From Pseudoxanthomonas sacheonensis (lineage in GTDB: Bacteria; Pseudomonadota; Gammaproteobacteria; Xanthomonadales; Xanthomonadaceae), in the NCBI RefSeq assembly GCF_010093305.1, contig NZ_PDWS01000010.1:62001-126000 (forward strand): a stretch of DNA of 64,000 nt. Reading direction: 5' to 3'. Shown here one piece after another: positions 19,424 to 29,970 of this stretch. Below the pieces are notes generated by a model. That model was not told the DNA's origin. It did not search any database and saw only the letters and a program-made list of their open reading frames with translations. A program made the translations under genes and the position numbers. Positions within the stretch are counted from its first letter, which is position 1. Each line of letters opens with the position of its first letter.

Positions 19424-20830
19424 TTGATCAAGCCGCGCACGCCGCCCGGGGTCATGGAGTTGCTGCCCCGCGACCAGATCGCCTTCCAGCGCATGCTGGA
19501 CACGATCCGCCGCAACTACGAGCGTTTCGGGTTCCTGCCGGTGGAAACGCCTGTGTTCGAACTGTCCGAAGTGCTGCTGACCAAGTCCGGCGGCGAGACC
19601 GAGCGGCAGGTGTATTTCGCCCAGTCGACCGGCGCCCTGGAGAAGGTCGCCGAGGGCGTCTCCCGGCATGAACTGCCCGAACTGGCGCTGCGTTTCGACC
19701 TGACCGTGCCGCTTGCGCGCTACGTGGCCGAACACGAGCACGAGCTGGCATTCCCGTTCCGCCGCTACCAGATCCAGCGCGTGTACCGCGGCGAACGCGC
19801 CCAGCGCGGCCGTTTCCGCGAGTTCTACCAGTGCGACATCGACGTGGTGGGCAAGGATGCGCTGAGCATCCGTTTCGATGCCGAGATCCTGGCGGTGATC
19901 CATGCGGTGTTTTCCGAACTGGGCATCGGCGATTTCACCATCCAGTTGAACAACCGCAAGCTGATGCGCGGCTTCTTCGAAGCGCAGGGCGTCACCGACG
20001 GCGCGCAGCAGGCGCTGGTGCTGCGCGAGGTGGACAAACTGGACAAGCGCGGCGCCGACTACGTGCGCGAGACGCTCACCGGTCCCGATTTCGGAATCCC
20101 GGCCGCGCAGGTCGGGAAGATCCTCGATTTCGTCGGATTCAGATCCGGCAATCACGCCGGTGCGCTGGAGATGCTTGCCATCCTGGAGGGGCATGAAGAC
20201 AGCAACGACACTTTGCGCCAGGGCGCGGCCGAACTGCGCGAAGTACTGGAACTGGTGAAGGCGCTGGGCGTGCCGGAATCCGCTTATTGCCTGAACCTTT
20301 CCATCGCCCGTGGCCTGGATTACTACACCGGCACCGTCTACGAAACCCAGCTGGACGGCTACCCGCAGATCGGTTCCATCTGTTCGGGCGGGCGCTATGA
20401 AGACCTGGCCAGCCACTACAGCAAATCGAAGCTGCCCGGCGTGGGCATTTCCATCGGCCTGACCCGCCTGTTCTGGCAGCTGCGCGAAGCCGGTCTGGTG
20501 GCGGGCGTCGATGAAAGTTCGGTGCAGGCGATGGTGGCTTTGATGGAAGAGAACCAACTCACCGAATCGCTGGACATAGCGCGGCGTCTGCGCGCGGGCG
20601 GCATCAATACGGAAGTGCAGATGGAACCGAAGAAACTGGCCAAGCAGTTCCAGTACGCGTCGCGGGCGGGCATCCGTTTCGTGGTGCTTGCCGGCGAGGA
20701 CGAACTGGCGCGCGGCGTGGTCACGGTGAAGGACCTGGCGCGCGAGCAGCAGTTCGAAACAACCCGCGACCAGCTCGCTTCCACTCTGCGTGTCGAGCTC
20801 GAGCAGACCCGCGCACTGGCGGGCCGCTGA
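19424..20830 (+). CDS. hisS: Histidine--tRNA ligase
   Basis: A 468-residue class II synthetase charging tRNA-His. Motif 1 region [12 protein letters not shown], motif 2 [22 protein letters not shown], and the histidine-binding loop [13 protein letters not shown] are present, as is [14 protein letters not shown] 19424 is chosen over upstream ATG 19370 because AGGAG lies 8 nt before it and homologs begin IKPRTPPG. The stop overlaps the next gene's ATG by one base (TGATG). Confidence 0.95.
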   Translation: MIKPRTPPGVMELLPRDQIAFQRMLDTIRRNYERFGFLPVETPVFELSEVLLTKSGGETERQVYFAQSTGALEKVAEGVSRHELPELALRFDLTVPLARYVAEHEHELAFPFRRYQIQRVYRGERAQRGRFREFYQCDIDVVGKDALSIRFDAEILAVIHAVFSELGIGDFTIQLNNRKLMRGFFEAQGVTDGAQQALVLREVDKLDKRGADYVRETLTGPDFGIPAAQVGKILDFVGFRSGNHAGALEMLAILEGHEDSNDTLRQGAAELREVLELVKALGVPESAYCLNLSIARGLDYYTGTVYETQLDGYPQIGSICSGGRYEDLASHYSKSKLPGVGISIGLTRLFWQLREAGLVAGVDESSVQAMVALMEENQLTESLDIARRLRAGGINTEVQMEPKKLAKQFQYASRAGIRFVVLAGEDELARGVVTVKDLAREQQFETTRDQLASTLRVELEQTRALAGR

Positions 20831-22716
20831 TGAAACCCATCCGCCTCGACGGGCAATCCCTGACCCGCGACCAGTTGGTCGAAATCGCCTACGGCGCCAG
20901 CATCGGCCTGGACCCGCAGGCGCTGGAAGCGGTGGCGCGCGCCGCCGATTTCCTGGCCGAGCAGGTGCGCCGCGAAGAGCCCATTTACGGCGTCTCCACC
21001 GGCTTCGGCAGCAATGCCGACAAGCTGCTGGGCGCGCACCCGCTGCGCGACGAATTGCCGGGCGCGGCCAAATCCGGCCGCTCGCTGCACGAAGAATTGC
21101 AGCACAACCTGATCATCACCCACGCGGTGTGCGTGGGCGAACCGATGGCGCCGGAAGTGGTGCGCGCCATGCTGGGCATCCGCATCAACACGCTGCTGCG
21201 CGGGCATTCGGGCATCCGCGTGCAGACCCTGGAAGCGCTGGCGGCGATGTTCAACGCGGGCATCGTGCCGGTGGTGCCGGAGCTGGGATCGGTGGGCGCT
21301 TCGGGCGACCTGGCGCCGCTTTCGCATCTGGCGCTGGTATTGCTGGGTGGCGGCGAAGCCTTCTTGGAAGGCGAACGCATGCCCGGCGCGCTGGCGCTGC
21401 AACGCGCGGGCCTGACGCCGGTGAAGCTTTCCTACAAGGAAGGCCTGGCGTTGAACAACGGCACCGCGCAGATGCTGGCGATGGGCGTGCTGGCCGTGCA
21501 CAAGCTGGATGCGCTGCTGGACACGGCCGATCTTGCCGCGGCGATGACGCTGGACGCCTTCGCCGGCCGGTTGGGCGCCTTTGCCGAGGAAGTGCATGCC
21601 TTGCGTCCGCATCCCGGCCAAGTGCATGTGGCCTCGCGCCTGCGCGACCTGTTGTCCGGCTCCACGCTTGCCGATATTCCTTACCACCTGGTGCCCAAGT
21701 TCAAGCAGTGGCTGCCGCACAGTTGGGACACCGATGCCTCGCGCGAACTGCGTTTCGACATCGGCTGGGACTGGGTGCCCACCGACCAGCGCCACGGCCG
21801 CGAAAAGTTCTACCAGCGGTTCCGCCCTTTCCGCGGCGGCAAGAAGCACCAGCCGCAGGACAGCTATTCGCTGCGCTGCATCCCGCAGGTACATGGCGCG
21901 GTGCGCGATGCGGTGGCGCAGGCCAAGCGCGTGCTGGAAATCGAGCTGAACTCGGTCACCGACAATCCGCTGGTGTTCCCGGACAAGGCCGATGCGGCGC
22001 ACGTGGAAGAGCAGGTCATCTCGGCCGGTCACTTCCATGGCATGCCGCTGGCGCTGGCGATGAGTTACGTGAAAGCCTCGATCCCGGTGCTGGCATCGAT
22101 CAGCGAGCGCCGGCTCAACAAACTGGTCGATCCGGCCACCAACGATGGCTTGCCGGCTTTCCTGATCGGCAACGAGGACGGCACCGAGTCGGGCCACATG
22201 ATCGTGCAGTACACCGCCGCGGCCATCGTCAACGACCTGGCCAGCCGCGCGCATCCGGCTTCGGTGTTCTCCATTCCCACCAGCGCCAACGCGGAAGACC
22301 ACGTCTCGATGGGCGCCAACGAGGCGCGCCAGGTGCTGGCGATGACCCGCGACCTGACCAAGGTGCTGGCGCTGGAGCTCTACACCGCAGCACAGGCCCT
22401 CGACCTGCGTCGGGATATGATCAATGCGGCGCGGGATCTTGCCCGCCGTAGCGAAGCCGCCGGTTTCGCCAGGAAGGTGCAGGGTAGTGCCGACACGGGT
22501 GCCGCGTTCCTTGCCGAAGTCGAGGGTCTGCGTGCGGAGCTCGCAGAGGCGGATGAATTCCATCCCGGCCATGCTGTCGCCGCAGCGCATGCGGCCCTGC
22601 GCGCGGAAATTCCGTTCCTGGACCGCGATCGTGCGATGGATGGAGAAGTCGCGGCGGCTGTGCGGCTGGTGGAATCCGGTAAGTTGATGGATGCGACGCG
22701 CACCGCGTTGTCGTAG
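20830..22716 (+). CDS. MIO-type aromatic amino-acid ammonia-lyase (HutH-like, elongated)
   Basis: 628 residues, about 120 longer than typical HutH. The MIO-forming triad Ala-Ser-Gly is at 157-159 (SVGASGDLAPLSHL), with Tyr53 in YGVSTGFG, VTDNPLVF (377-383) and QDSYSLRC (343-350). An extra segment at about 285-340 (WDTDASRELRFDIGWDWVP) is absent from ordinary HutH. Thr97-His98 occupies the substrate-selectivity site, where HutH has Ser-His, so histidine or a related substrate is plausible but unproven. No hutU/I/G genes are nearby. It is translationally coupled to hisS. Confidence 0.85.
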   Translation: MKPIRLDGQSLTRDQLVEIAYGASIGLDPQALEAVARAADFLAEQVRREEPIYGVSTGFGSNADKLLGAHPLRDELPGAAKSGRSLHEELQHNLIITHAVCVGEPMAPEVVRAMLGIRINTLLRGHSGIRVQTLEALAAMFNAGIVPVVPELGSVGASGDLAPLSHLALVLLGGGEAFLEGERMPGALALQRAGLTPVKLSYKEGLALNNGTAQMLAMGVLAVHKLDALLDTADLAAAMTLDAFAGRLGAFAEEVHALRPHPGQVHVASRLRDLLSGSTLADIPYHLVPKFKQWLPHSWDTDASRELRFDIGWDWVPTDQRHGREKFYQRFRPFRGGKKHQPQDSYSLRCIPQVHGAVRDAVAQAKRVLEIELNSVTDNPLVFPDKADAAHVEEQVISAGHFHGMPLALAMSYVKASIPVLASISERRLNKLVDPATNDGLPAFLIGNEDGTESGHMIVQYTAAAIVNDLASRAHPASVFSIPTSANAEDHVSMGANEARQVLAMTRDLTKVLALELYTAAQALDLRRDMINAARDLARRSEAAGFARKVQGSADTGAAFLAEVEGLRAELAEADEFHPGHAVAAAHAALRAEIPFLDRDRAMDGEVAAAVRLVESGKLMDATRTALS

Positions 22717-23036
22717 CCGAGGATTCTGGCGGCAGTCAAATGCGCGCTTGGTTGAAAGGCCGGGAGCTGCACTGGAAGTGCACGCAAATGTCTGGACAAT
22801 TACCACCTCTCCCCTTGTGGGAGAGGTCGACGCGCTTGCGCGTCGGGAGAGGGGTGAGCGGAGCCGCATAGCTTGCAGATTGTTTTCTGCGAACCACATT
22901 CAGGGAGCCGCCGCTCGTTGCCGCGCTCCCGATATCGGATGGCGCATCACTCCGTTCGCCCCTCATCCGCCCTCCTGGCACCCCGTATCGAGTACGGGGC
23001 AGGCTCTTCTCCCGCAAGGGGAGAAGGGAGTGGATT
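22717..23036. repeat. Gene-free stretch with paired palindrome/G-rich repeat, copy 2
   Basis: From about 22805 there is CCTCTCCCCTTGTGGGAGAGG and GGGAGAGGGGTGAGCGG, a ~110-nt spacer, then CGCCCCTCATCCGCCCTCC, CCCCGTATCGAGTACGGGG and CTTCTCCCGCAAGGGGAGAAG. It ends at the stop of the minus-strand diguanylate cyclase. No gene is supported; it probably separates two convergent transcripts. Confidence 0.8.
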
Positions 23037-24851
23037 TCACAGCGTGCGCACGCAATCGCGCCCTTCGGCCTTGGCCGCATACAAGGCCTGGTCGGCCACC
23101 TGCAACGCCGATTCGATGCTGTTCTTGGCGGCGATATCGACCGAATGCACGCCGATACTGGCCGAAACCGGCACTATCAGATCGCCGCTCACGCAAGGCC
23201 GCTGGTGCAGGCTCTGGCGCAATTCCTCGGCGACGACGCTGGCTTGCGCCAGGTCCATGCCGGGCAGGGCGGCGATGAATTCCTCGCCGCCGAAACGGGC
23301 CAGCAGCGCATTGTAGGGCGCCAGTATTTCGGCCATGGTGTTGGAAGTGGAGCGCAGACAGTCGTCGCCTACCAGGTGCCCATAGGTGTCGTTGATCTTC
23401 TTGAAATGGTCGAGGTCGATCATCAGCAGCGAGATGGGATGGCGGCTGTTCCTGGCTTCGGACAGCAGGTGCTCGAAGGCTTCGCGGAAATGGGTCCGGT
23501 TGTAGAGCTCGGTAAGGCCGTCGTGGCGGCTGGATTCGCTCAGCCGGTGGTGCGCGTCTTCCAGCTGGGCCAGCGCACTGCGCAGTTCCGAGGTGCGCAT
23601 TTCCACCTTGTGTTCCAACTGGTCGCGCGCTTCGCGAACGATGCGCTCGTTCTCGTTGCGCAAAGCGGCGTAGCGGTAGCCCAAGGCGACCGACAGCAGC
23701 AGCATCTCCAGCGCCGAGCCGATCTGCACGCCGTATTCGGTGACGAAGTTCTTCGGCAGCAGATCGAAGGCGATGGCCGAGAACATGCCGGTACCCAGCA
23801 GGAACAGGAACCAGGCCAGCAGGAAGAGCTTCGCCGGCTTGTAGCCGCGGCGAAGCACCAACACCGTTTCCACCAGGATCCAACAGATGCTGGGGAATAC
23901 CGCTGCCGAGGCCAGGGGAACCACGGTGCGGTAGGGCAGCTGCGTGGCGGCGACGCCCAGCAGGACGAAGAACACGATGATCCCCAACGCCACCCGGTCG
24001 CCGAACCGCCAGCGCTGTTTCAGTTCCAGGAACGTCCGTGCGAATTGCTGCATGCCGATCAACGCCAGGCAGATGGACAGCGGCACCATGTGGTCGGCCA
24101 GCCATGCCGACCGTGGCCACAGGTATTCGAAACCCAGCCCGTTCAAGGTGAACAGCACCAGGCCGAAGGCGGTGATGTGGAACAGGTACCAGAAATAGCT
24201 GGCGTCGCGCAGGGTCAGCCACAGCACCAGGTTGTAGGTGAACAACGCCAGCAGGATGCCGTAGTACAGGCCGATGGCGAACTGCGCATCGCGCGACTGT
24301 TCGATGAAGGCGTCGGGCGCGTACAGCGTCAGCGGCACCTGCATCGAGCTCTCGCTTTGCACGCGCACCAGCAGATTCACCGTTTGCCCCGGCGGCAGGT
24401 TCAGCCAGAAGTTCGGTTGCCGGTAGCGGAGGTTGCGCTGGTCGAAAGGCAGGTGGTCGCCGCCGGCGCTATGGGTCACGCGGCCATCGCTGTATTCGGC
24501 GTAGACGTCGATGCGATCGCTCAGCGCGTACTCCTGCACCAGCAGCCATTTATCTTCGGGGTTGTCCCGGTTGGCGACCACGGCATGGAACCAGTACGCG
24601 CCGTCCTGGAAACCGAAGGTGGTGCCGTCGCCGCCGGGCAGGGGCTTGAACGCGCCTTCCCGGACATGGCGGTCGGCGGCGGCCAGGTCGTCGTCGCCTT
24701 TTTCGTCATGGTAGAAGCCGGTGTAGGGCGCCAGCGACAGCTGGGAGGAGTCGGCGGTGATTTCCAGCGCCGTTCGCGCGAACGCGTCCGCGGCTGTCAT
24801 AGCCATGAGCACCAAAAAGACCCGAATCAACCGGCTCCGCCAATACCGCAT
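23037..24851 (-). CDS. Membrane diguanylate cyclase with 7TMR-DISM sensor
   Basis: 604 residues: signal/TM segment (RVFLVLMAMTAADAFA), a periplasmic 7TMR-DISMED2-like beta domain (~30-180), seven TM helices (~190-400), a coiled coil (~410-450) and a GGDEF domain with active signature ARFGGEEFIAAL. It should make cyclic di-GMP in response to a periplasmic ligand. The RxxD inhibitory site ahead of GGEEF is missing (sequence YNALLA), suggesting no product feedback. ATG 24851 is chosen for GGGAG spacing; ATG 24866 is an alternative. It is divergent from the his regulator gene. Confidence 0.92.
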   Translation of the reverse strand: MRYWRSRLIRVFLVLMAMTAADAFARTALEITADSSQLSLAPYTGFYHDEKGDDDLAAADRHVREGAFKPLPGGDGTTFGFQDGAYWFHAVVANRDNPEDKWLLVQEYALSDRIDVYAEYSDGRVTHSAGGDHLPFDQRNLRYRQPNFWLNLPPGQTVNLLVRVQSESSMQVPLTLYAPDAFIEQSRDAQFAIGLYYGILLALFTYNLVLWLTLRDASYFWYLFHITAFGLVLFTLNGLGFEYLWPRSAWLADHMVPLSICLALIGMQQFARTFLELKQRWRFGDRVALGIIVFFVLLGVAATQLPYRTVVPLASAAVFPSICWILVETVLVLRRGYKPAKLFLLAWFLFLLGTGMFSAIAFDLLPKNFVTEYGVQIGSALEMLLLSVALGYRYAALRNENERIVREARDQLEHKVEMRTSELRSALAQLEDAHHRLSESSRHDGLTELYNRTHFREAFEHLLSEARNSRHPISLLMIDLDHFKKINDTYGHLVGDDCLRSTSNTMAEILAPYNALLARFGGEEFIAALPGMDLAQASVVAEELRQSLHQRPCVSGDLIVPVSASIGVHSVDIAAKNSIESALQVADQALYAAKAEGRDCVRTL

Positions 24852-25043
24852 CCTGCCCGCTCCCATGCGCGTTTCCGCGTGACTGGCCCCCCATGAGAGC
24901 CGCTCCGGAAGTCTACTCCCGCCGGATCGCGCCACTCGTGGATTCCTTCTCATTTTCCGTTTCATCACTCCAACGCAGTAAGCCCTTTGCCGGGGACACG
25001 AAAGGGCGGCGGCGGCAGGATTGACGGGCCGGCCGCCCATGGG

Positions 25044-25074
25044 TTAATGTAACAGCACATTAATACATTAATAC
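25044..25074. promoter_or_regulatory. Candidate operator upstream of trpR-like gene and his operon
   Basis: TTAATGT (25044-25050) faces ACATTAA (25057-25063), followed by a direct copy giving ACATTAATACATTAATAC. It is AT-rich in a GC-rich region and ends 12 nt before the regulator's ATG. It is a likely autoregulatory site, but binding is inferred. Confidence 0.6.
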
Positions 25075-25086
25075 GAACCCGCACCC

Positions 25087-25413
25087 ATGAAACGCCGTCC
25101 CGCCGCCAACGAACAAGCCGCCTCCGCTTCGCTGCAGGCCCTGTCCCGGGCCCTGGCCGGCCTGGCCAAGGCGGAAGACGTAAGGGCTTTCCTGCAGGAT
25201 CTGTGCACTCCCGCCGAACTCGAGGCCATGGCCGACCGCTGGCGCGTAGTGCCTTTGCTGCTCAAAGGCGTGCCTTACCGCGAAATCCACGACCTGACCG
25301 AAGTCAGCGTCACCACCATCGGACGCGTCGCCCGCACGCTGGAAAGCGGTACCGGCGGTTATGCCTCCGCATTGCGGCGCCAGCAGTCCCGTTCCTCCGC
25401 CGTTTCCCAGTGA
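25087..25413 (+). CDS. TrpR/YerC-family transcriptional regulator, probable histidine-operon repressor
   Basis: 108 residues of the TrpR superfamily (YerC/YecD branch). Helices match [27 protein letters not shown], and the helix-turn-helix is [21 protein letters not shown]. It sits directly upstream of hisG in the same direction with a palindromic AT-rich element before it. The likely role is histidine-responsive control of the his genes; this is inferred from position, since the tryptophan-binding residues of true TrpR are not evident. The C-terminus is a short Ser/Arg-rich tail. Confidence 0.85.
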   Translation: MKRRPAANEQAASASLQALSRALAGLAKAEDVRAFLQDLCTPAELEAMADRWRVVPLLLKGVPYREIHDLTEVSVTTIGRVARTLESGTGGYASALRRQQSRSSAVSQ

Positions 25414-25423
25414 GCCTCCTTGC

Positions 25424-26338
25424 ATGAGCCCCATAGCCGCCAGCGCGACGCGCGACCGCCTGCGCATCGCCATTCAAAAGAGCGGACGTCTGGCCGAACC
25501 GGCCCGTGCGCTGCTGTCGGCCTGCGGCCTGAGCTGGCGCGAAAGCCGCGACAAGCTGTTCTGCTACGGCGAATCGCTGCCGGTGGATCTGCTGCTGGTG
25601 CGCGACGACGACATTCCGGGCCTGATCGCCGACGGAGTCTGCGATTTCGGCGTGGTGGGGCGCAACGAACTGAACGAGCAGGCCGCGGCCCGTGCGCGCT
25701 TCGGTCTGGCCGACGCCTACAGGGAAATGCATGCGCTGGGCTTCGGCGGCTGCCGCCTGATGCTCGCCATTCCCGACACCTGGGACTGGCAAGGCCCCGC
25801 GCAGCTTGAGGGCATGCGCATCGCCACCAGTTATCCCGCGATCCTGGGCGACTGGCTGGAGAAGCAGGGCGTGCGCGCCAGCGTGGTCGAGCTGTCCGGT
25901 TCGGTGGAGATCGCCCCCAAACTGGGGACGGCCGATCTGATCTGCGATCTGGTTTCCAGCGGCGCCACCCTGTTGGCCAACCAGCTCAAGCCGGTCGAGA
26001 CTTTGCTGGAAAGCGAGGCGGTGCTGGCCGGGCCGGCACGCGAGCTGGAAGACCAGCGTGCCGATCTGGCCGCGATGCTGCTGCGCCGGATGGAAGGCGT
26101 GCTCAAGCTCAAGGACAGCAAATTGCTGATGTTCCGCGCCGAACGCGCCACCGTGCCCGCACTGCTGCGTCTGCTGCCCGATGCCGATCCGCCCACCTAT
26201 CTGCAGGCCGACGCCGGCGGTCCGCTGTCCTTGCAGACCATGTGCCATGGGCTGGTGACATGGCAACGGCTGGAGGAGCTTGAACGCGCGGGCGCGCAGG
26301 GTCTGATGGTGCTCGCCGTGGAGAGGTCGCTGGCATGA
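25424..26338 (+). CDS. hisG: ATP phosphoribosyltransferase, long form
   Basis: 304 residues. It catalyses the first histidine-pathway step, joining ATP and PRPP. The N-part has [15 protein letters not shown] and the PRPP-loop region [21 protein letters not shown]. Residues ~225-304 are a regulatory HisG_C-type domain, so histidine feedback is expected and no HisZ is needed. ATG 25424 is chosen by family length. Its stop overlaps hisD by 4 nt (ATGA). Confidence 0.95.
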   Translation: MSPIAASATRDRLRIAIQKSGRLAEPARALLSACGLSWRESRDKLFCYGESLPVDLLLVRDDDIPGLIADGVCDFGVVGRNELNEQAAARARFGLADAYREMHALGFGGCRLMLAIPDTWDWQGPAQLEGMRIATSYPAILGDWLEKQGVRASVVELSGSVEIAPKLGTADLICDLVSSGATLLANQLKPVETLLESEAVLAGPARELEDQRADLAAMLLRRMEGVLKLKDSKLLMFRAERATVPALLRLLPDADPPTYLQADAGGPLSLQTMCHGLVTWQRLEELERAGAQGLMVLAVERSLA

Positions 26339-27663
26339 GCGCGCCTGGCATCAAAGCGTCGGTCGTGAACTGGCTCGAGTGGTCTTCGCTGGACCTGCAA
26401 TCGCGCCGTGCCGCGCTGTTGCGGCCGGTGCAGCAGGTATCGGCGGCCACGCGCGATGCGGTCGCCGGATTGCTGTCCGAGGTGCGCGAACGCGGCGATG
26501 TGGCGCTGCGGGAAATAACCGCGCGGTTCGACAAGGTCGCGCTGGAAAGTTTCGAGGTGGGCGAAGAAGAGTTCGCAGCCGCCGAAGCCGCCGTGCCCGC
26601 GCAACTGAAGTCCGCGATGCGCGAGGCCGCCGAACGCATCGAAGCCTTCCACCGCGCAGGCATGGCCCAGCCGTATGCGGTCGAAACCGCGCCTGGCGTG
26701 GTCTGCGAGCGCATCGTGCGGCCGGTACGGCGGGTAGGCCTTTACGTGCCCGCGGGAAGCGCGCCCCTGCCTTCCACCGCGCTCATGCTCGGAATTCCCG
26801 CGCGACTGGGCGGTTGCGGCGAAGTGCTGCTGTGCACGCCCCCACGCACCGATGGCAGCGCCGACCCGGCCGTGCTGGTCGCCGCCCGGCTGACCGGGGT
26901 GTCGCGCGTGCTCAAGCTGGGCGGGGCGCAGGCGGTCGCGGCGATGGCGTTCGGCACTGAAACGATCGGCAAGTGCGACAAGATCTTCGGCCCCGGCAAC
27001 AGCTACGTGACCGAAGCCAAGCAGCAGGTCGCCCGCAGCGCCGCGGTGGCCATCGACATGCCGGCCGGGCCGTCTGAGGTGCTGGTGATCGCCGATGCGG
27101 GCGCCAATCCCGCCTTCGTGGCGGCGGACCTGCTGTCGCAGGCCGAACACGGCCCGGATTCGCAGGTATTGCTGCTGTCCGACGATGCCCGGCTGCTGTC
27201 GGCCGTCGAACTGGAATTGGAATCGCAGCTGGCCGTGCTGCCGCGCGCGGCGATCGCGCGCGATGCGCTGGCGGCGTCGCGGCTGATCCGGGTGGAGTCG
27301 CTGGAGCAGGCCTTCGCCATCAGCAACGAATACGCTCCGGAACACCTGATCCTCGCGCTGCGCGAACCGCGCCAATGGCTGCACAAGGTGGAGGCCGCAG
27401 GTTCGGTTTTCCTGGGCGATTTCACCCCGGAGGCGTTGGGCGACTACTGCAGCGGCACCAACCACGTGCTGCCCACCAGCGGCGCGGCCGCAGCCTATAG
27501 CGGGGTCAGCGTCTCCAGCTTCCAGAATTTCGTCAGCGTGCAGTCGGCCAGCCGCGAGGGCATCGCCGGCATCGGCGCTTGCGCCGTGACCTTGGCCAGG
27601 GCCGAAGGCCTGGATGCGCATGCCAATGCCGTAGTGCTGCGGATGCAGGAGGCGGCGGCATGA
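26335..27663 (+). CDS. hisD: Histidinol dehydrogenase
   Basis: A 442-residue zinc enzyme that oxidises histidinol to histidine in two NAD-dependent steps. The family signature [43 protein letters not shown] and the catalytic pair in [10 protein letters not shown] are intact. [12 protein letters not shown] marks the C-terminal zinc region. It is translationally coupled to both neighbours (4-nt overlaps). Confidence 0.97.
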   Translation: MSAPGIKASVVNWLEWSSLDLQSRRAALLRPVQQVSAATRDAVAGLLSEVRERGDVALREITARFDKVALESFEVGEEEFAAAEAAVPAQLKSAMREAAERIEAFHRAGMAQPYAVETAPGVVCERIVRPVRRVGLYVPAGSAPLPSTALMLGIPARLGGCGEVLLCTPPRTDGSADPAVLVAARLTGVSRVLKLGGAQAVAAMAFGTETIGKCDKIFGPGNSYVTEAKQQVARSAAVAIDMPAGPSEVLVIADAGANPAFVAADLLSQAEHGPDSQVLLLSDDARLLSAVELELESQLAVLPRAAIARDALAASRLIRVESLEQAFAISNEYAPEHLILALREPRQWLHKVEAAGSVFLGDFTPEALGDYCSGTNHVLPTSGAAAAYSGVSVSSFQNFVSVQSASREGIAGIGACAVTLARAEGLDAHANAVVLRMQEAAA

Positions 27664-28742
27664 GCGGGCTTCTGGATCTGGTGCGCGAGGACCTGCGCGA
27701 TTTCACGGGCTACAAATCCGCACGCAGCGAGTCGCTGCAGGGCGGTGTCTGGTTGAACGCCAACGAGTCGGCCTGGGCCAATCCCGCCGACGCGAAGGCC
27801 ACCAGCAGGCGCTATCCCGATCCGCAGCCGGCCGCGTTACGCAGCGCTCTGGCCGGCCTGTACGGCTGCGAGGAATCGCAGTTGCTGATCGGGCGGGGCA
27901 GCGACGAGGCCATCGACCTGCTGGTGCGCGCACTGTGCAACCCGGGCCGCGACGCGGTGATCGTCACCCCGCCGGTGTTCGGCATGTACGCCGTCTGCGC
28001 GCGTCTGCAGGATGCGCCGGTCATCGAGGTTCCCTTGCGTGACGGAGCCGATGGTTTCGTGGCCGACCTGGACGCCGTCGCGGCGATGGCGGTGGAGAGC
28101 AACGCAAAACTGGTGTTCCTGTGCTCGCCTTCTAACCCGGCGGGTTCCGCTATTCCCCTGGCGGAGATCGAACGGCTGGCCGAGCGCATCGAGGGGAAGG
28201 CGCTGTTGGTCGTGGACGAGGCTTACGGCGAGTTCTCCGACCTTCCCTCGGCAACCACTTTGCAAGCGCGTCAGCCGAATATCGCGGTGCTGCGAACGCT
28301 CTCCAAGGCGCATGCGCTGGCGGCGGCGCGTATCGGCGTCGTGATCGCCGACGCCGCGCTGATCGAGGTGCTGCGCCGCTGCCAGGCGCCGTATCCGGTT
28401 CCCACGCCGTGCGCCGAACTGGCGCTGGCGGGTCTGTCGCCAGAAGCGCTCGCCGAAACGGAAAAGCGCGTTGCGTTGATCCGTTCGGAACGTGCCCGTC
28501 TGCAAGCGGCACTTGCCGGCTTGCCGGAAGTGCGGCATGTCTATCCTTCGCAAGGCAACTACGTACTGGCGCGTTTCCGCGATGCCGAATCCGCTTTCCG
28601 TTCGCTGCTGGCGGCCGGCGTCGTGGTGCGCGATCAGCGCGCCGCCCCGCAATTGGGCGACGCGTTGCGCATCACGGTCGGATCGCCGGAACAGAACGAC
28701 AGGGTGATTTCTGCATTGCGAAGGATCGAGGCTGCGGCATGA
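27660..28742 (+). CDS. hisC: Histidinol-phosphate aminotransferase
   Basis: A 360-residue fold-type I PLP enzyme. The PLP lysine is in [27 protein letters not shown] and [11 protein letters not shown] are typical of HisC, as is the [10 protein letters not shown] aspartate-tyrosine pair. It starts at ATG 27660, overlapping the hisD stop by 4 nt. A 154-nt gap with a repeat separates it from hisB, the only substantial break in the operon. Confidence 0.96.
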   Translation: MSGLLDLVREDLRDFTGYKSARSESLQGGVWLNANESAWANPADAKATSRRYPDPQPAALRSALAGLYGCEESQLLIGRGSDEAIDLLVRALCNPGRDAVIVTPPVFGMYAVCARLQDAPVIEVPLRDGADGFVADLDAVAAMAVESNAKLVFLCSPSNPAGSAIPLAEIERLAERIEGKALLVVDEAYGEFSDLPSATTLQARQPNIAVLRTLSKAHALAAARIGVVIADAALIEVLRRCQAPYPVPTPCAELALAGLSPEALAETEKRVALIRSERARLQAALAGLPEVRHVYPSQGNYVLARFRDAESAFRSLLAAGVVVRDQRAAPQLGDALRITVGSPEQNDRVISALRRIEAAA

Positions 28743-28766
28743 ATGAATTTACGTTTGCAAGCAAAA

Positions 28767-28872
28767 GCAAATCCCCCTCAATCCCCCTTTTTCAAAGGGG
28801 GAGGCAATTTCGCTCCTTTGCAATGAGTAGCCAGTATCCCCCCTTTGAAAAAGGGGGGCAGGGGGGATTTGC
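28767..28872. repeat. Paired CCCCCTTT repeat inside the his operon
   Basis: GCAAATCCCCCTCAATCCCC, then a CTTTTTCAAAGGGGG palindrome, ~45 nt of spacer, then CCCCCTTTGAAAAAGGGGG and GGGGGGATTTGC inverted. Related copies flank the D-2-hydroxyglutarate dehydrogenase gene at 41945 and 43557. Confidence 0.88.
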
Positions 28873-28896
28873 TCTTTGCGAAAATGGTGAAGCCCC

Positions 28897-29970
28897 GTGA
28901 CTCCCATCCTCTTCATCGACCGCGACGGGACCCTGATCGAGGAGCCTTCCGACTTCCAGATCGACACCTACGAAAAAATACGTTTCGTGAAGGACGTGGT
29001 GCCCGCGCTGCTGAAGCTGCGCGATGCCGGCTACCAGTTCGTGATCGTCACCAACCAGGATGGCCTGGGAACCGAGGCGTATCCGCAAGCGTCATTCGAC
29101 GGCCCAAACGATCTGATGCTGCAGATCTTCGAAAGCCAGGGCATCGTGTTCCGCGAGGTGCTGATCGACCGCAGCTGGCCGCAGGAGAACAAACCCACGC
29201 GCAAGCCGGGCATCGGCCTGGTGCTGCCCTACCTGCAGGACCGCAGTATCGATTGGACGCGTTCGGCCATGGTGGGCGACCGGGAAACCGACATCGCATT
29301 CGCCGAAAACCTGCGCATTCGCGGCTTCCAGTTGCGGACCCCGCAATTCGGCGGCGAATGGGATTGGGCCGGCATCGCCCACGAGCTGGCGGACGCGCCG
29401 CGTCGCGCGGTCGTGCAGCGCGATACCAAGGAAACGAAGATCCGTGTGGAGGTCGACCTGGATCGCGTCGCCGAACCCGCCATCGCGACGGGCCTGCCGT
29501 TCTTCGACCACATGCTCGAACAGATCGGCAAGCATGGCGGCTTCGCATTGAAAGTGAAGACCGAAGGCGACCTGCACATCGACGAGCACCACACGGTGGA
29601 AGACACCGGCCTGGCGCTGGGCCAGGCTTTGAAGGAAGCCCTGGGCGACAAGCGCGGCATCGGCCGCTACGGTTTCACCCTGCCGATGGACGAGACGCTG
29701 GCCAGCGCCGCGCTGGATTTCAGCGGCCGGCCGTACTTCGTGTTCTCCGGCGAGTTCAAGCGCGAGCGCGTCGGCGATCTGCCCACCGAACTGGTGCCGC
29801 ACTTCTTCCGTTCCGTCTGCGATGCCTCCGGCCTTAACCTCAATCTGCAGGTGCACGGAGAAAACGATCACCACAAGGTCGAGGCCTGCTTCAAGTCCTT
29901 CGCCCGCGCGCTGCGCCAGTCGATCAGGCGCGAAGGCGTCGAGTTGCCCAGCACCAAGGGCGCGCTCTGA
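28897..29970 (+). CDS. hisB: Bifunctional histidinol-phosphatase/imidazoleglycerol-phosphate dehydratase
   Basis: 357 residues. Residues 1-165 are a HAD phosphatase ([13 protein letters not shown] with two Asp; [17 protein letters not shown]). Residues ~168-357 are IGP dehydratase ([44 protein letters not shown]), whose His pairs bind manganese. It starts at GTG 28897, just after the repeat. The stop overlaps hisH by one base. This is the fused form typical of gammaproteobacteria. Confidence 0.97.
   Translation: MTPILFIDRDGTLIEEPSDFQIDTYEKIRFVKDVVPALLKLRDAGYQFVIVTNQDGLGTEAYPQASFDGPNDLMLQIFESQGIVFREVLIDRSWPQENKPTRKPGIGLVLPYLQDRSIDWTRSAMVGDRETDIAFAENLRIRGFQLRTPQFGGEWDWAGIAHELADAPRRAVVQRDTKETKIRVEVDLDRVAEPAIATGLPFFDHMLEQIGKHGGFALKVKTEGDLHIDEHHTVEDTGLALGQALKEALGDKRGIGRYGFTLPMDETLASAALDFSGRPYFVFSGEFKRERVGDLPTELVPHFFRSVCDASGLNLNLQVHGENDHHKVEACFKSFARALRQSIRREGVELPSTKGAL

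Noticed and set aside
20416-22899. 827-codon minus-strand frame antisense to hisS and the ammonia lyase
   Set aside because: Same GC-driven artefact; no start signal or recognisable domain.
22717-23080. Short open frames in the intergenic repeat
   Set aside because: They translate repeat DNA (for example PLPTRKRVDLSHKGRGG) and lack plausible starts or conservation.
28767-28872. Possible CRISPR or tandem array in the CCCCCTTT repeats
   Set aside because: Copies are inverted pairs spread over the window, not regularly spaced direct repeats with spacers, and no cas genes are present.
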